Made by a program: the position numbers and the translations under genes
Assembly (NCBI RefSeq): GCF_005517195.1
Contig: NZ_CP040244.1
Span: 5,722,001-5,786,000 of the forward strand
Reading direction: 5' to 3'
From: Streptomyces vilmorinianum
Lineage (GTDB): Bacteria; Actinomycetota; Actinomycetes; Streptomycetales; Streptomycetaceae
Length of the DNA: 64,000 nt
Shown: positions 55,398 to 63,275 of the stretch, piece after piece
Layout of the letters: every line of letters begins with the position of its first letter
How positions within the stretch are numbered: the stretch's first letter is position 1
The notes under the pieces: model-generated
What the model saw: the letters and a program-made list of their open reading frames with translations, nothing else
Database searches by the model: none
Told to the model about the DNA's origin: nothing

Positions 55398-56834
55398 CTA
55401 GCCCAGGGACGTCATCACGTGCTTGATGCGCGTGTAGTCCTCGAAGCCGTACGCCGAGAGGTCCTTGCCGTAGCCGGACTTCTTGTAGCCGCCGTGCGGC
55501 ATCTCAGCGACCAGCGGGATGTGGGTGTTGATCCACACGCAGCCGAAGTCCAGGGCCTTCGACATGCGCATCGCGCGGGCGTGGTCCTTCGTCCAGACCG
55601 AGGACGCGAGGGCGAACTCGACGCCGTTGGCGAACTCCAGGGCCTGGTCCTCGTCACGGAAGGACTGCACCGTGATGACCGGGCCGAAGACCTCGTTCTG
55701 GATGATCTCGTCGTCCTGCTTGAGGCCGGAGACGACGGTCGGGGCGTAGAAGTAGCCCTTGTCGCCGACCCGGTGGCCGCCCGCCTCGACCTTGGCGTGG
55801 GCCGGGAGGCGGTCGATGAAGCCGGAGACCTGCTTGAGCTGGTTCTCGTTGTTCAGCGGGCCGTAGAGCACGTCCTCGTCGTCCGGCTGGCCCGTCTTGG
55901 TGTCGGCGGCGGCCTTGGCCAGCTGCGACACGAACTCGTCATGGATGGACTCGTGCACGAGGACACGGGTCGCGGCGGTGCAGTCCTGGCCGGCGTTGAA
56001 GAAGCCCGCCACCGAGATGTCCTCGACGGCCTTGGCGATGTCGGTGTCCTCGAAGACGACGACCGGCGCCTTGCCGCCCAGCTCCAGGTGGACGCGCTTG
56101 ACGTCCTTGGAGGCGGACTCGGCGACCTGCATGCCGGCGCGTACCGAACCGGTGATGGAGGCCATCGCCGGCGTCGGGTGCTCGACCATCGCCTTGCCCG
56201 TCTCGCGGTCGCCGCAGATGACGTTGAAGACGCCCTTGGGCACGATCTGCCCGATGATCTCGGCGATCAGGACGGTCGACGCGGGGGTCGTGTCGGACGG
56301 CTTGAGGACGACCGTGTTGCCCGCGGCGAGGGCCGGGGCGAACTTCCACACGGCCATCATCATCGGGTAGTTCCACGGCGCGACCTGGGCACACACACCC
56401 ACCGGCTCGCGGCGGATGATCGAGGTCATGCCCTCCATGTACTCGCCGGCGGACTTGCCCTCGAGCATCCGGGCGGCACCCGCGAAGAAGCGGATCTGGT
56501 CCACCATCGGCGGGATCTCCTCGCTCGCGGTGAGAGCGGCCGGCTTGCCGGTGTTCTCGACCTCGGCGGCGATCAGGTCCTCGGCGCGCTCCTCGAAGGC
56601 GTCCGCGATCTTCAGCAGGACCTTCTGGCGCTCGGCCGGCGTGGTGTCGCGCCAGGCCGGGAAGGCGGCCGCGGCCGCCTCCATGGCGGCGTCGACGTCC
56701 GCCTGGCCGGAGAGCGGAGACGTGGCGAAGACCTCGCCCGTGGCCGGGTTGACCACATCGATGGTCCGCCCGTCGGCGGCGTCCCGGAACTCCCCGTTGA
56801 TGTAGTTACGCAGCCGGCGCAGCTCGGTGGTCAC
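55398..56834 (-). CDS. Gamma-aminobutyraldehyde dehydrogenase-like aldehyde dehydrogenase
   Basis: The protein has 478 residues. It shows VCAQVAPWNYPMMMAVWKFAPAL, ASITGSVRAGMQVAES, LELGGKAPVVVFEDTDI and Cys285 in NAGQDCTAATRVLV. C-terminal PHGGYKKSGYGKDLSAYGFEDYTRIKHVM matches aminobutyraldehyde dehydrogenases. GTG at 56834 has AGGAGGGG upstream. It is divergent from an Lrp regulator and class III aminotransferase, so the three probably form a second polyamine-degradation locus. Confidence 0.92.
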   Translation of the reverse strand: MTTELRRLRNYINGEFRDAADGRTIDVVNPATGEVFATSPLSGQADVDAAMEAAAAAFPAWRDTTPAERQKVLLKIADAFEERAEDLIAAEVENTGKPAALTASEEIPPMVDQIRFFAGAARMLEGKSAGEYMEGMTSIIRREPVGVCAQVAPWNYPMMMAVWKFAPALAAGNTVVLKPSDTTPASTVLIAEIIGQIVPKGVFNVICGDRETGKAMVEHPTPAMASITGSVRAGMQVAESASKDVKRVHLELGGKAPVVVFEDTDIAKAVEDISVAGFFNAGQDCTAATRVLVHESIHDEFVSQLAKAAADTKTGQPDDEDVLYGPLNNENQLKQVSGFIDRLPAHAKVEAGGHRVGDKGYFYAPTVVSGLKQDDEIIQNEVFGPVITVQSFRDEDQALEFANGVEFALASSVWTKDHARAMRMSKALDFGCVWINTHIPLVAEMPHGGYKKSGYGKDLSAYGFEDYTRIKHVMTSLG

Positions 56835-57024
56835 TTGCCACCCCTCCTGTCACGTTCTTGGTCGCACTTCTTCGTGCGGTGTCCCGTTTGCTGAGACACC
56901 TCAGCCTAGTCGCTTCCCTGACGCTTTCGACAGGCCCGGCACCCCCCAACTTCGGATTCAGTGTGATCGAGAAGCGAAAACAACGAATTTCATCGCTCTG
57001 GGGTTGCCAGACAGACGAGTCTCG
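56835..57024. promoter_or_regulatory. Divergent control region between aldehyde dehydrogenase and Lrp regulator
   Basis: This 190-bp region is locally AT-richer than the genes (GAAAACAACGAATTTCATCG near 56975-56994) and lies next to the Lrp gene, so it is a likely autoregulatory operator site. GCGA and TCGC half-sites flank the AT-rich core, but the symmetry is weak. Confidence 0.4.
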
Positions 57025-57531
57025 GTGCACAGTGAAGTCGTGGCCAGTCAAAGCACGAACTCCAGAACCGGTTCCGGTTCGTCCCCGACGATCGATGCCG
57101 TCTCCCTGGCGATCATCGAGCAGCTCCAGGAGGACGGTCGCCGTCCGTACGCCGCGATCGGCAAGGCCGTGGGCCTGTCCGAGGCGGCGGTACGACAGCG
57201 CGTCCAGAAGCTGCTCGACCAGGGCGTCATGCAGATCGTCGCCGTCACCGACCCGCTCACCGTGGGATTCCGGCGTCAGGCGATGGTCGGCATCAACGTC
57301 GAGGGTGACCTGGACCCGGTGGCGGACGCTCTGACCGCCATGGCCGAGTGCGAGTACGTGGTGATGACCGCGGGCTCGTTCGACCTGATGGTGGAGGTCG
57401 TCTGCGAGGACGACGACCACCTGCTGGATGTGATCAACAAGCGCATCCGCACCCTCCCCGGCGTGCGCTCCACGGAGAGCTTCGTCTACCTCAAGCTCAA
57501 GAAGCAGACCTATATGTGGGGAACTCGATAA
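57025..57531 (+). CDS. Lrp/AsnC-family transcriptional regulator
   Basis: The protein has 168 residues. The helix-turn-helix region is SLAIIEQLQEDGRRPYAAIGKAVGLSEAAVRQRVQKLLDQGVMQIVAV. The RAM/effector-binding domain follows (AMVGINVEGDLDPVADAL, VVMTAGSFDLMVEVVCEDD). GTG at 57025 is preferred to GTG at 57040 based on similarity to remembered homologues. The aminotransferase starts 3 nt after its stop, and the aldehyde dehydrogenase is divergent. It probably senses an amino acid or polyamine derivative. Confidence 0.92.
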   Translation: MHSEVVASQSTNSRTGSGSSPTIDAVSLAIIEQLQEDGRRPYAAIGKAVGLSEAAVRQRVQKLLDQGVMQIVAVTDPLTVGFRRQAMVGINVEGDLDPVADALTAMAECEYVVMTAGSFDLMVEVVCEDDDHLLDVINKRIRTLPGVRSTESFVYLKLKKQTYMWGTR

Positions 57532-57533
57532 TC

Positions 57534-58895
57534 GTGACCCAGGACCTGTCCAAGACCGCGTACGACCACCTGTGGATGCACTTCACGCGCATGTCGTCGT
57601 ACGAGAACAACCCCGTGCCGACCATCGTGCGTGGTGAGGGCACCTACATCTTCGACGACAAGGGCAAGCGCTACCTCGACGGTCTCGCGGGTCTCTTCGT
57701 GGTCAACGCCGGTCACGGCCGCCAGGAGCTCGCCGAGGTCGCGTACAAGCAGGCCCAGGAGCTCGCGTTCTTCCCCGTGTGGTCGTACGCGCACCCCAAG
57801 GCCGTCGAGCTCGCCGAGCGTCTGGCGCACTACGCCCCGGGCGACCTGAACAAGGTCTTCTTCACCACCGGTGGCGGCGAGGCCGTCGAGACCGCGTGGA
57901 AGCTCGCCAAGCAGTACTTCAAGCTGCAGGGCAAGCACACCAAGTACAAGGTCATCTCGCGTGCGGTCGCCTACCACGGCACCCCGCAGGGCGCCCTGTC
58001 GATCACCGGCCTGCCGGCCCTGAAGGCCCCCTTCGAGCCGCTGGTCCCCGGCGCGCACAAGGTGCCGAACACCAACATCTACCGCGCCCCGATCCACGGC
58101 GACGACCCCGAGGCCTTCGGCCGCTGGGCCGCCGACCAGATCGAGCAGCAGATCCTCTTCGAGGGCCCCGAGACCGTCGCGGCCGTCTTCCTGGAGCCGG
58201 TGCAGAACGCCGGCGGCTGCTTCCCGCCGCCGCCCGGGTACTTCCAGCGGGTCCGCGAGATCTGCGACCAGTACGACGTGCTCCTCGTCTCCGACGAGAC
58301 GATCTGCGCCTTCGGCCGCCTCGGCACGATGTTCGCCTGTGACAAGTTCGGCTACGTGCCGGACATGATCACCTGCGCCAAGGGCATGACCTCGGGCTAC
58401 TCCCCGATCGGTGCCTGCATCGTCTCGGACCGTCTCGCCGAGCCGTTCTACAAGGGCGACAACACCTTCCTGCACGGCTACACCTTCGGTGGCCACCCGG
58501 TGTCGTCGGCGGTCGCGATCGCCAACCTCGACATCTTCGACAAGGAAGGCCTGAACCAGCACGTCCTCGACCAGGAGGGCAACTTCTTCGACACCCTGAA
58601 GAAGCTGCACGACCTGCCGATCGTCGGCGATGTCCGCGGCAACGGCTTCTTCTACGGCATCGAGCTCGTCAAGGACAAGGTCACCAAGGAGTCCTTCACG
58701 GACGAGGAGACCGAGCGCGTGCTCTACGGCTTCCTCTCCAAGGCGCTCTTCGACAACGGCCTGTACTGCCGTGCCGACGACCGTGGCGACCCGGTCATCC
58801 AGCTGGCCCCGCCGCTGATCGCGGACCAGGGCACCTTCGACGAGATCGAGGGCATCCTGCGCTCGGTGCTCACCGAGGCGTGGACCAAGCTGTAA
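57534..58895 (+). CDS. PLP class III aminotransferase (polyamine/omega-amino type)
   Basis: The protein has 453 residues. The PLP lysine is Lys283 in TCAKGMTSGYSPIGA. FFTTGGGEAVETAWKLAKQYFKLQGK, VIS(R)AVAYHGTPQGALSITG and SDETICAFGRLGTMFAC are typical of omega-amino transaminases such as putrescine or beta-alanine:pyruvate enzymes. It differs from the gabT at 35699. GTG at 57534 is 2 nt past the Lrp stop. The likely role is transamination of putrescine or a related amine. Confidence 0.9.
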   Translation: MTQDLSKTAYDHLWMHFTRMSSYENNPVPTIVRGEGTYIFDDKGKRYLDGLAGLFVVNAGHGRQELAEVAYKQAQELAFFPVWSYAHPKAVELAERLAHYAPGDLNKVFFTTGGGEAVETAWKLAKQYFKLQGKHTKYKVISRAVAYHGTPQGALSITGLPALKAPFEPLVPGAHKVPNTNIYRAPIHGDDPEAFGRWAADQIEQQILFEGPETVAAVFLEPVQNAGGCFPPPPGYFQRVREICDQYDVLLVSDETICAFGRLGTMFACDKFGYVPDMITCAKGMTSGYSPIGACIVSDRLAEPFYKGDNTFLHGYTFGGHPVSSAVAIANLDIFDKEGLNQHVLDQEGNFFDTLKKLHDLPIVGDVRGNGFFYGIELVKDKVTKESFTDEETERVLYGFLSKALFDNGLYCRADDRGDPVIQLAPPLIADQGTFDEIEGILRSVLTEAWTKL

Positions 58896-58908
58896 CGGCC
58901 CCTCGGCA

Positions 58909-58930
58909 TCACGCCGCCCTCACGGCGTGA
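58909..58930 (+). terminator. Short hairpin after the aminotransferase
   Basis: TCACGCCG (58909-58916) pairs with 58923-58930. It precedes a stronger hairpin. Confidence 0.5.
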
Positions 58931-58933
58931 CCC

Positions 58934-58980
58934 CGGCCCGGGTATGCGGCCATCCGAGTGGATGGCCGCGACCCGGGCCG
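58934..58980 (+). terminator. Strong terminator hairpin after the aminotransferase
   Basis: Two nested arms, CGGCCCGGGT (58934-58943) with 58971-58980 and GCGGCCATCC (58946-58955) with 58960-58969, give a 20-bp stem interrupted by a small asymmetric bulge, closed by GAGT. Confidence 0.85.
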
Positions 58981-59045
58981 TGTGCTGTCCGTACAAACGG
59001 ATCTGATTCCTTACGGTGCCCAGTGACCGACAGGCCCGTTTCTTC

Positions 59046-59065
59046 GTTCCCCCGCACGGGGGAAC
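59046..59065 (+). promoter_or_regulatory. Perfect hairpin in the leader of the ABC ATPase gene
   Basis: GTTCCCCCG (59046-59054) pairs with CGGGGGAAC (59057-59065), 34 bp upstream of the start at 59099. It could be an operator or a weak leader structure. Low confidence. Confidence 0.3.
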
Positions 59066-59098
59066 CCAAGAATCGGATCCGACATCGAGGTGTACGCG

Positions 59099-59827
59099 AT
59101 GGCCCCACCGGACAACGACGTGCTCTGGGCGCGTTCTCTGCACTGCACCCTGGGCGGCACGGACGTCCTGACCGGCGTCTCCCTCGGCGTGCGCGAGGGC
59201 GAGATCCTGGCCCTGGTCGGCCCGCGCGGCAGCGGCAAGACCACCCTGATGCGCTGTCTGTCGGGTCAGACCCTGGCCCAGCAGGGCGAGGTCTGGTTCA
59301 ACAGCACCCCCGTGCACACCATGGGGCAGGCGCAGCGCGAGCGGCTGCGCCGGGACCGGTTCGGCTGGATCGACCCCGAACCCGGACTCGTACCCGAGCT
59401 GACCGCCTGGGAGAACGCCGCCCTGCCGCTCCTGCTGCGCGGGGTCTCGCACCGGAGCGCGAAGACCTCCGCCCTGGAGTGGCTGGAACGGCTCGACATC
59501 GGTACGTGCGCGCGCCGGCGGCCGCATGCGCTGACCCAGTCGCAGCGGCAGCGGATCGCCATCGCCCGCTCCCTGATCACCACCCCCTCGGTGCTCTTCG
59601 CCGACGAGCCGACCGCCTCGCTGCACCGCGCCGACGGCGCGCAGGTGCTGCGCACCCTCACCGCCGCGGCCCGCTCGCACCGCATCACCGTCCTGCTCGC
59701 CACCCACGACACGGACGTCGCCGGCCTCGCCGACCGCTCGGTCGCCCTGCTCGACGGACGCCGCGTGGGCACCGTGGCTCCGACCACCGGGGCGGAGGGC
59801 GTCGCCGCGTGCTCGCTCTCCGTCTAG
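59099..59827 (+). CDS. ABC transporter ATP-binding protein (MacB/LolD-like)
   Basis: The protein has 242 residues. Walker A is LVGPRGSGKTTLMRCLSG and Walker B is VLFADEPTASL. The signature is degenerate: HALTQSQRQRIAIARSL instead of LSGGQ. ATG at 59099 has GAGGTG about 7 nt upstream; GTG at 59090 would add three residues. Its end overlaps the permease start by 19 bp, so the two form one exporter. The substrate is unknown. Confidence 0.9.
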   Translation: MAPPDNDVLWARSLHCTLGGTDVLTGVSLGVREGEILALVGPRGSGKTTLMRCLSGQTLAQQGEVWFNSTPVHTMGQAQRERLRRDRFGWIDPEPGLVPELTAWENAALPLLLRGVSHRSAKTSALEWLERLDIGTCARRRPHALTQSQRQRIAIARSLITTPSVLFADEPTASLHRADGAQVLRTLTAAARSHRITVLLATHDTDVAGLADRSVALLDGRRVGTVAPTTGAEGVAACSLSV

Positions 59828-60957
59828 TCCGCGGGACCCACCCCCTCGTCCTGCTGCGGCGCCTCCTGGTCGCCGCGGCGGCCGCGGGGGTCGGCTTTCT
59901 GCTGCTGTGCACGCTGGGGTACGCCGTGGGCCACCCGGACCGGTCGGCCGCCGCGACCCTGCGCCTGCTGTGGTGCCTGATCCCGCTGGCGGCGACCGTG
60001 CACTTCGCGGTGGCCGTGGCCCGTACGGATCCCAGCACCCGGCCGCGGCCCGGGCTCTCGGCGGTCGGGCTCGGACCGGCCCGGCTCACGGCGATCGCCG
60101 CGGCCTCGACGGCCGTCTCCTGCACGCTCGGCTCGATGGTCGCGCTGCTGTTCTACCTGCATCTGCGCGGGGACATCACCGGGCTGCCGTTCGACGGGGC
60201 GGCCGCCGAGCTGCTCGCCGCGGACCAGCCGATCCCGCTCGCCGCCGCGCTCACCCTGCTGGCGATCGCGCCGGTGGCCGCCTCCACGGCCGCCGCGCTC
60301 GCGCTGCGGCCGAGGAAGCCCGCCACGGCACCGGCCGAGGGCGCGGAGAAGCCGGCTCCGTCCGGCCTGCCATGGGGCGTGGCGCTGCTCGCCGTGGGCC
60401 TCGCCGTGGAGACGTACGCCGGTCAGAGCGGCGGAGGCGGCGGCCTGCCGCTGCCGGGCCGCCTCGGCGGCAGCCCGGCGGGCGTCCTCGCCGGCTGGAT
60501 CCTCACGGCGCTGGGCCTCGCGATGGCCGGTCCGAGCATCACGCACTGGTGCGGCCGCCTCCTCCAGGCGGTCCGCCCGGGCGCCACCCGGCTCCTCGCG
60601 GGCCGCGTCCTGATGGACGAGGCCCGGCGCATCGGGCGCCCGCTCGGCGTGGTCTGCGCGGTGGCCTCGGGCGCCGTCGCGGCCGCGACACTGTACGGAT
60701 CCGGGCCGGGCGGCTTCGGCCCGCTGACGGGCCTGGGGGCGGCGCTGGTGATGGCCTGCACGACGGCGACGCTGCTGACGGCGGCCCTGGAGTCCAAGCA
60801 GTGCCGCACCCACACCACCGAAGCCCTCCTCCGCCTCGGCGCCCCACCCACGGTCCTGCGCACAGCGGCCCTGATGCGCGCGGGCGTCCTGCTGGCGGTG
60901 TTCCTCCCGCTGACCTGGCTGGTCGGAGAACTGGCAGCGGTGCCCCTCAGCCGGTGA
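59809..60957 (+). CDS. ABC transporter membrane protein of unknown substrate
   Basis: The protein has 382 residues. It has about eight hydrophobic segments arranged in two halves (LLVAAAAAGVGFLLLCTLGYAV, LLWCLIPLAATVHFAVAVA, LLAIAPVAASTAAALAL, then ALLAVGLAVETYAG, VLAGWILTALGLAMAG, CAVASGAVAAATLYG, VLLAVFLPLTWLVGEL). GTG at 59809 has GGAGG upstream and overlaps the ATPase gene. I do not recognise a specific permease family. Confidence 0.8.
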   Translation: MLALRLVRGTHPLVLLRRLLVAAAAAGVGFLLLCTLGYAVGHPDRSAAATLRLLWCLIPLAATVHFAVAVARTDPSTRPRPGLSAVGLGPARLTAIAAASTAVSCTLGSMVALLFYLHLRGDITGLPFDGAAAELLAADQPIPLAAALTLLAIAPVAASTAAALALRPRKPATAPAEGAEKPAPSGLPWGVALLAVGLAVETYAGQSGGGGGLPLPGRLGGSPAGVLAGWILTALGLAMAGPSITHWCGRLLQAVRPGATRLLAGRVLMDEARRIGRPLGVVCAVASGAVAAATLYGSGPGGFGPLTGLGAALVMACTTATLLTAALESKQCRTHTTEALLRLGAPPTVLRTAALMRAGVLLAVFLPLTWLVGELAAVPLSR

Positions 60958-60982
60958 TCCGTCGTGGGCGTTCGTCCCGCTG

Positions 60983-61017
60983 CGGGGGTCCCCCAGGGCG
61001 AAGCCCCAGGGGGAGGG
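60983..61017. repeat. Palindromic interspersed repeat, copy 2
   Basis: GGGGGTCCCCCAGGGCGAAG followed by its near-complement is the same type of repeat as at 53612, in the opposite orientation. It sits 26 bp past the permease stop and may also act as a terminator. Confidence 0.65.
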
Positions 61018-61082
61018 ACGGGCGGGCACACGGGACGGCGCCCTGGCATGGCACCCGCACCACGTGGGCCTATCGTGGCCCC

Positions 61083-62192
61083 ATGACCCGCCCCCACGAG
61101 CGCGAGATCCACACCCCCACCGAATTCGACGCGGCCGTGAACCGCGGGTCCCTCGTCGGATACCGGATCCAGTCCGTGGACCTCACCGACCACACCTTCG
61201 CCCTGCTCTCCGCCCCCACCACCGGCGCCGTCTTCCTCGGCTGCCCCATGCAGCCCGAGGCCGCCGCCAAGGTCCGCGCCGACGGCGCGCTGGTCTTCCC
61301 GCCCGTGCCGGACCTGCCGTTCGACCCGTACCGCGCCCGGCTCTACTCCCCCGACGAACTGTTCGACCACGTCCAGGACGAGGGGTACGGGGCGACCCCC
61401 GACGCCCTCGCGTACGACTGGTTCCAGCGGACGAAGGCCGACGGCGACATCTTCGCGTCGATGCTCCGCTCCGTCCACGACGACGCGATCTCCGACGCCC
61501 TCGACGAACTCCTCGCCGGCGCCCGGGTCGTCGGCGTCATGGGCGGGCACGCGATGGGGCGTGGCACCGACGCGTACGCCGGTGCGGCACGGCTCGGTCG
61601 CTCGCTGGCCCGCGCCGGTCTCACCGTGGCGACGGGCGGCGGCCCCGGTGCGATGGAGGCGGCGAACCTCGGCGCGTACGCCGCCCCGCTCGCCGACGCC
61701 GTCCTCGACGAGGCGCTCGAACTCCTCGCCAAGGCACCGTCGTTCGTCCCGTCCGTCACCGAGTGGGCGCGCGCCGCGTTCGAGGTGCGGGCGCGGTGGC
61801 CGCGGGGCGGCGACTCGGTCGGCATCCCGACCTGGTTCTACGGGCACGAGCCGCCGAACCCGTTCGCCGGCCACATCGCGAAGTACTTCGCCAACGCCAC
61901 CCGCGAGGACGGCCTGCTCGCCCGCTGCGACGCGGGCGTGGTCTTCCTGCCGGGCGCCGCGGGCACGGTCCAGGAGATCTTCGACGCCACCACCCCGAAC
62001 TTCTACGAGTCCCGGGGAGAGCCCACCCCCATGGTCCTGGTGAACCGCGCCCACTGGACCGAGCGGCTGCCCGCCTGGCCGCTGCTCCGGGCGCTCGCGT
62101 CGGAGCGCCCGATGGCGGCCCGTATCGCCCTGGTCGACTCGGTGGACGAGGCACCGGAGGCCCTGGCGCGCCTGGCGGCCGAACAGGCGTAG
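61083..62192 (+). CDS. LOG-family-like protein with degenerate motif
   Basis: The protein has 369 residues. GVMGGHAMGRG and TVATGGGPGAMEAANLGA are LOG-family motifs. The phosphoribohydrolase signature, normally PGGxGTxxE, reads LPGAAGTVQE, with the second Gly replaced by Ala. An extra N-terminal domain of about 140 residues precedes it. Typical members cleave cytokinin nucleotides; activity here is uncertain. ATG at 61083. The stop lies in the base of a strong hairpin. Confidence 0.88.
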   Translation: MTRPHEREIHTPTEFDAAVNRGSLVGYRIQSVDLTDHTFALLSAPTTGAVFLGCPMQPEAAAKVRADGALVFPPVPDLPFDPYRARLYSPDELFDHVQDEGYGATPDALAYDWFQRTKADGDIFASMLRSVHDDAISDALDELLAGARVVGVMGGHAMGRGTDAYAGAARLGRSLARAGLTVATGGGPGAMEAANLGAYAAPLADAVLDEALELLAKAPSFVPSVTEWARAAFEVRARWPRGGDSVGIPTWFYGHEPPNPFAGHIAKYFANATREDGLLARCDAGVVFLPGAAGTVQEIFDATTPNFYESRGEPTPMVLVNRAHWTERLPAWPLLRALASERPMAARIALVDSVDEAPEALARLAAEQA

Positions 62193-62223
62193 GCCCGCCG
62201 TCCGCGACCGCGGACGGCGGGCC
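62192..62223. terminator. Bidirectional terminator between the LOG-like gene and the betaine-binding gene
   Basis: GGCCCGCCGTCCGCG (62192-62206) pairs perfectly with 62209-62223. It includes the last base of the LOG-like stop codon and ends 22 bp from the convergent gene. Confidence 0.85.
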
Positions 62224-62244
62224 CGTGCCACCTCGGTGTGCGCG

Positions 62245-63225
62245 TTACTTCGGCAGCCACGCCTTCCACGTCGACTCGTTGGCGTCGACCCACTTCTTGG
62301 CGGCGGCCTCCGGCGACATCTTGTCGCCGGCGATCATCTGGGCGACCTCGTTCTGCTGCTCGGTCGTCCACCTGAAGTTCTTCAGGAACTCGGCCGCCTC
62401 GCCGCCGTTCTTGGCGAAGTCGGCGTTGAGGAACTTCTGCAGCGGCGTGTGGGGGTAGGCGCAGGCCACCTTCGCCGGCTCCGCGTCACAGCCCTCCTTG
62501 TACTCGGGCAGCTTGACCTCGACCATCTCGACCTGCGCGTTCAGCCACTGCGGGGTCCACCAGTACGTCAGGAAGGGCTTCTTCTCCTTGGCGTACTTCT
62601 GGATCGCGGTGATCTGCGCGGCCTCGGAGCCCGCGTAGTTGGTCTTCAGGTCCAGCTTCAGGTTCTTGATGATCGCGTCGTCGTTGGTGACGTAGTCGGG
62701 CGAGCCCTCCAGGAGCTCCCCCTTGTCGCCGCTCTCCGCCGTTCTGAAGTCCTTGGCGTACTTGTTGAGGTTCTTCCAGTCCGTGACGTCGGGGTGCGCG
62801 TCCGCGAAGTACTTCGGCACGTACCAGCCGATGTGCCCGGTGACGCCGAGGTCGCCGCCCTTGACGACGGTCTTCTTCGTCTCGACGTACTGCTTCTCCT
62901 CCTTGGGGTGACCCCAGTCCTCCATGATCGCGTCGATGTCGCCCTTCGACAGCGCGTCCCAGGCGAGGACCTCACCCATCTGCTGGCTCTTGACCGTGTA
63001 GCCCAGCTCCTTCTCCAGGATGTGCGCGGCCACGGCCGTGTTGGCCTGCGCGCCGACCCAGGAGGGGACGGTCAGTTTCACGGTCTTGCCCTGGGCTCCG
63101 GCGTTCTGGCTCTTGCCGGTGTCCGCGGCGCCGCACGCGCTGAGCGTGAGGACGCCGAGGGCACCCACGACCGCGGTGGCCGTGCGGGTGATGCGGTGGG
63201 CTCGGGTCGTACGGGTCGTGTCCAT
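62245..63225 (-). CDS. Glycine betaine/proline ABC transporter substrate-binding lipoprotein
   Basis: The protein has 326 residues. A lipoprotein signal with lipobox LSAC (Cys31) is followed by an OpuAC-type domain: TVPSWVGAQANTAVAAHILEKELG, DALSKGDIDAIMEDWGH, YWWTPQWLNAQV and EVAQMIAGDKMSPEAAAKKWV. Aromatic residues suited to quaternary ammonium binding are visible. ATG at 63225 has AGGAG about 10 nt upstream. It lies 50 bp downstream of its permease on the same strand. Confidence 0.92.
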   Translation of the reverse strand: MDTTRTTRAHRITRTATAVVGALGVLTLSACGAADTGKSQNAGAQGKTVKLTVPSWVGAQANTAVAAHILEKELGYTVKSQQMGEVLAWDALSKGDIDAIMEDWGHPKEEKQYVETKKTVVKGGDLGVTGHIGWYVPKYFADAHPDVTDWKNLNKYAKDFRTAESGDKGELLEGSPDYVTNDDAIIKNLKLDLKTNYAGSEAAQITAIQKYAKEKKPFLTYWWTPQWLNAQVEMVEVKLPEYKEGCDAEPAKVACAYPHTPLQKFLNADFAKNGGEAAEFLKNFRWTTEQQNEVAQMIAGDKMSPEAAAKKWVDANESTWKAWLPK

Positions 63226-63275
63226 GGTGGTGGTGCTCCTGTGTCTGAGGGGGAAGAAGAGGGGGTGGCGGGCGG

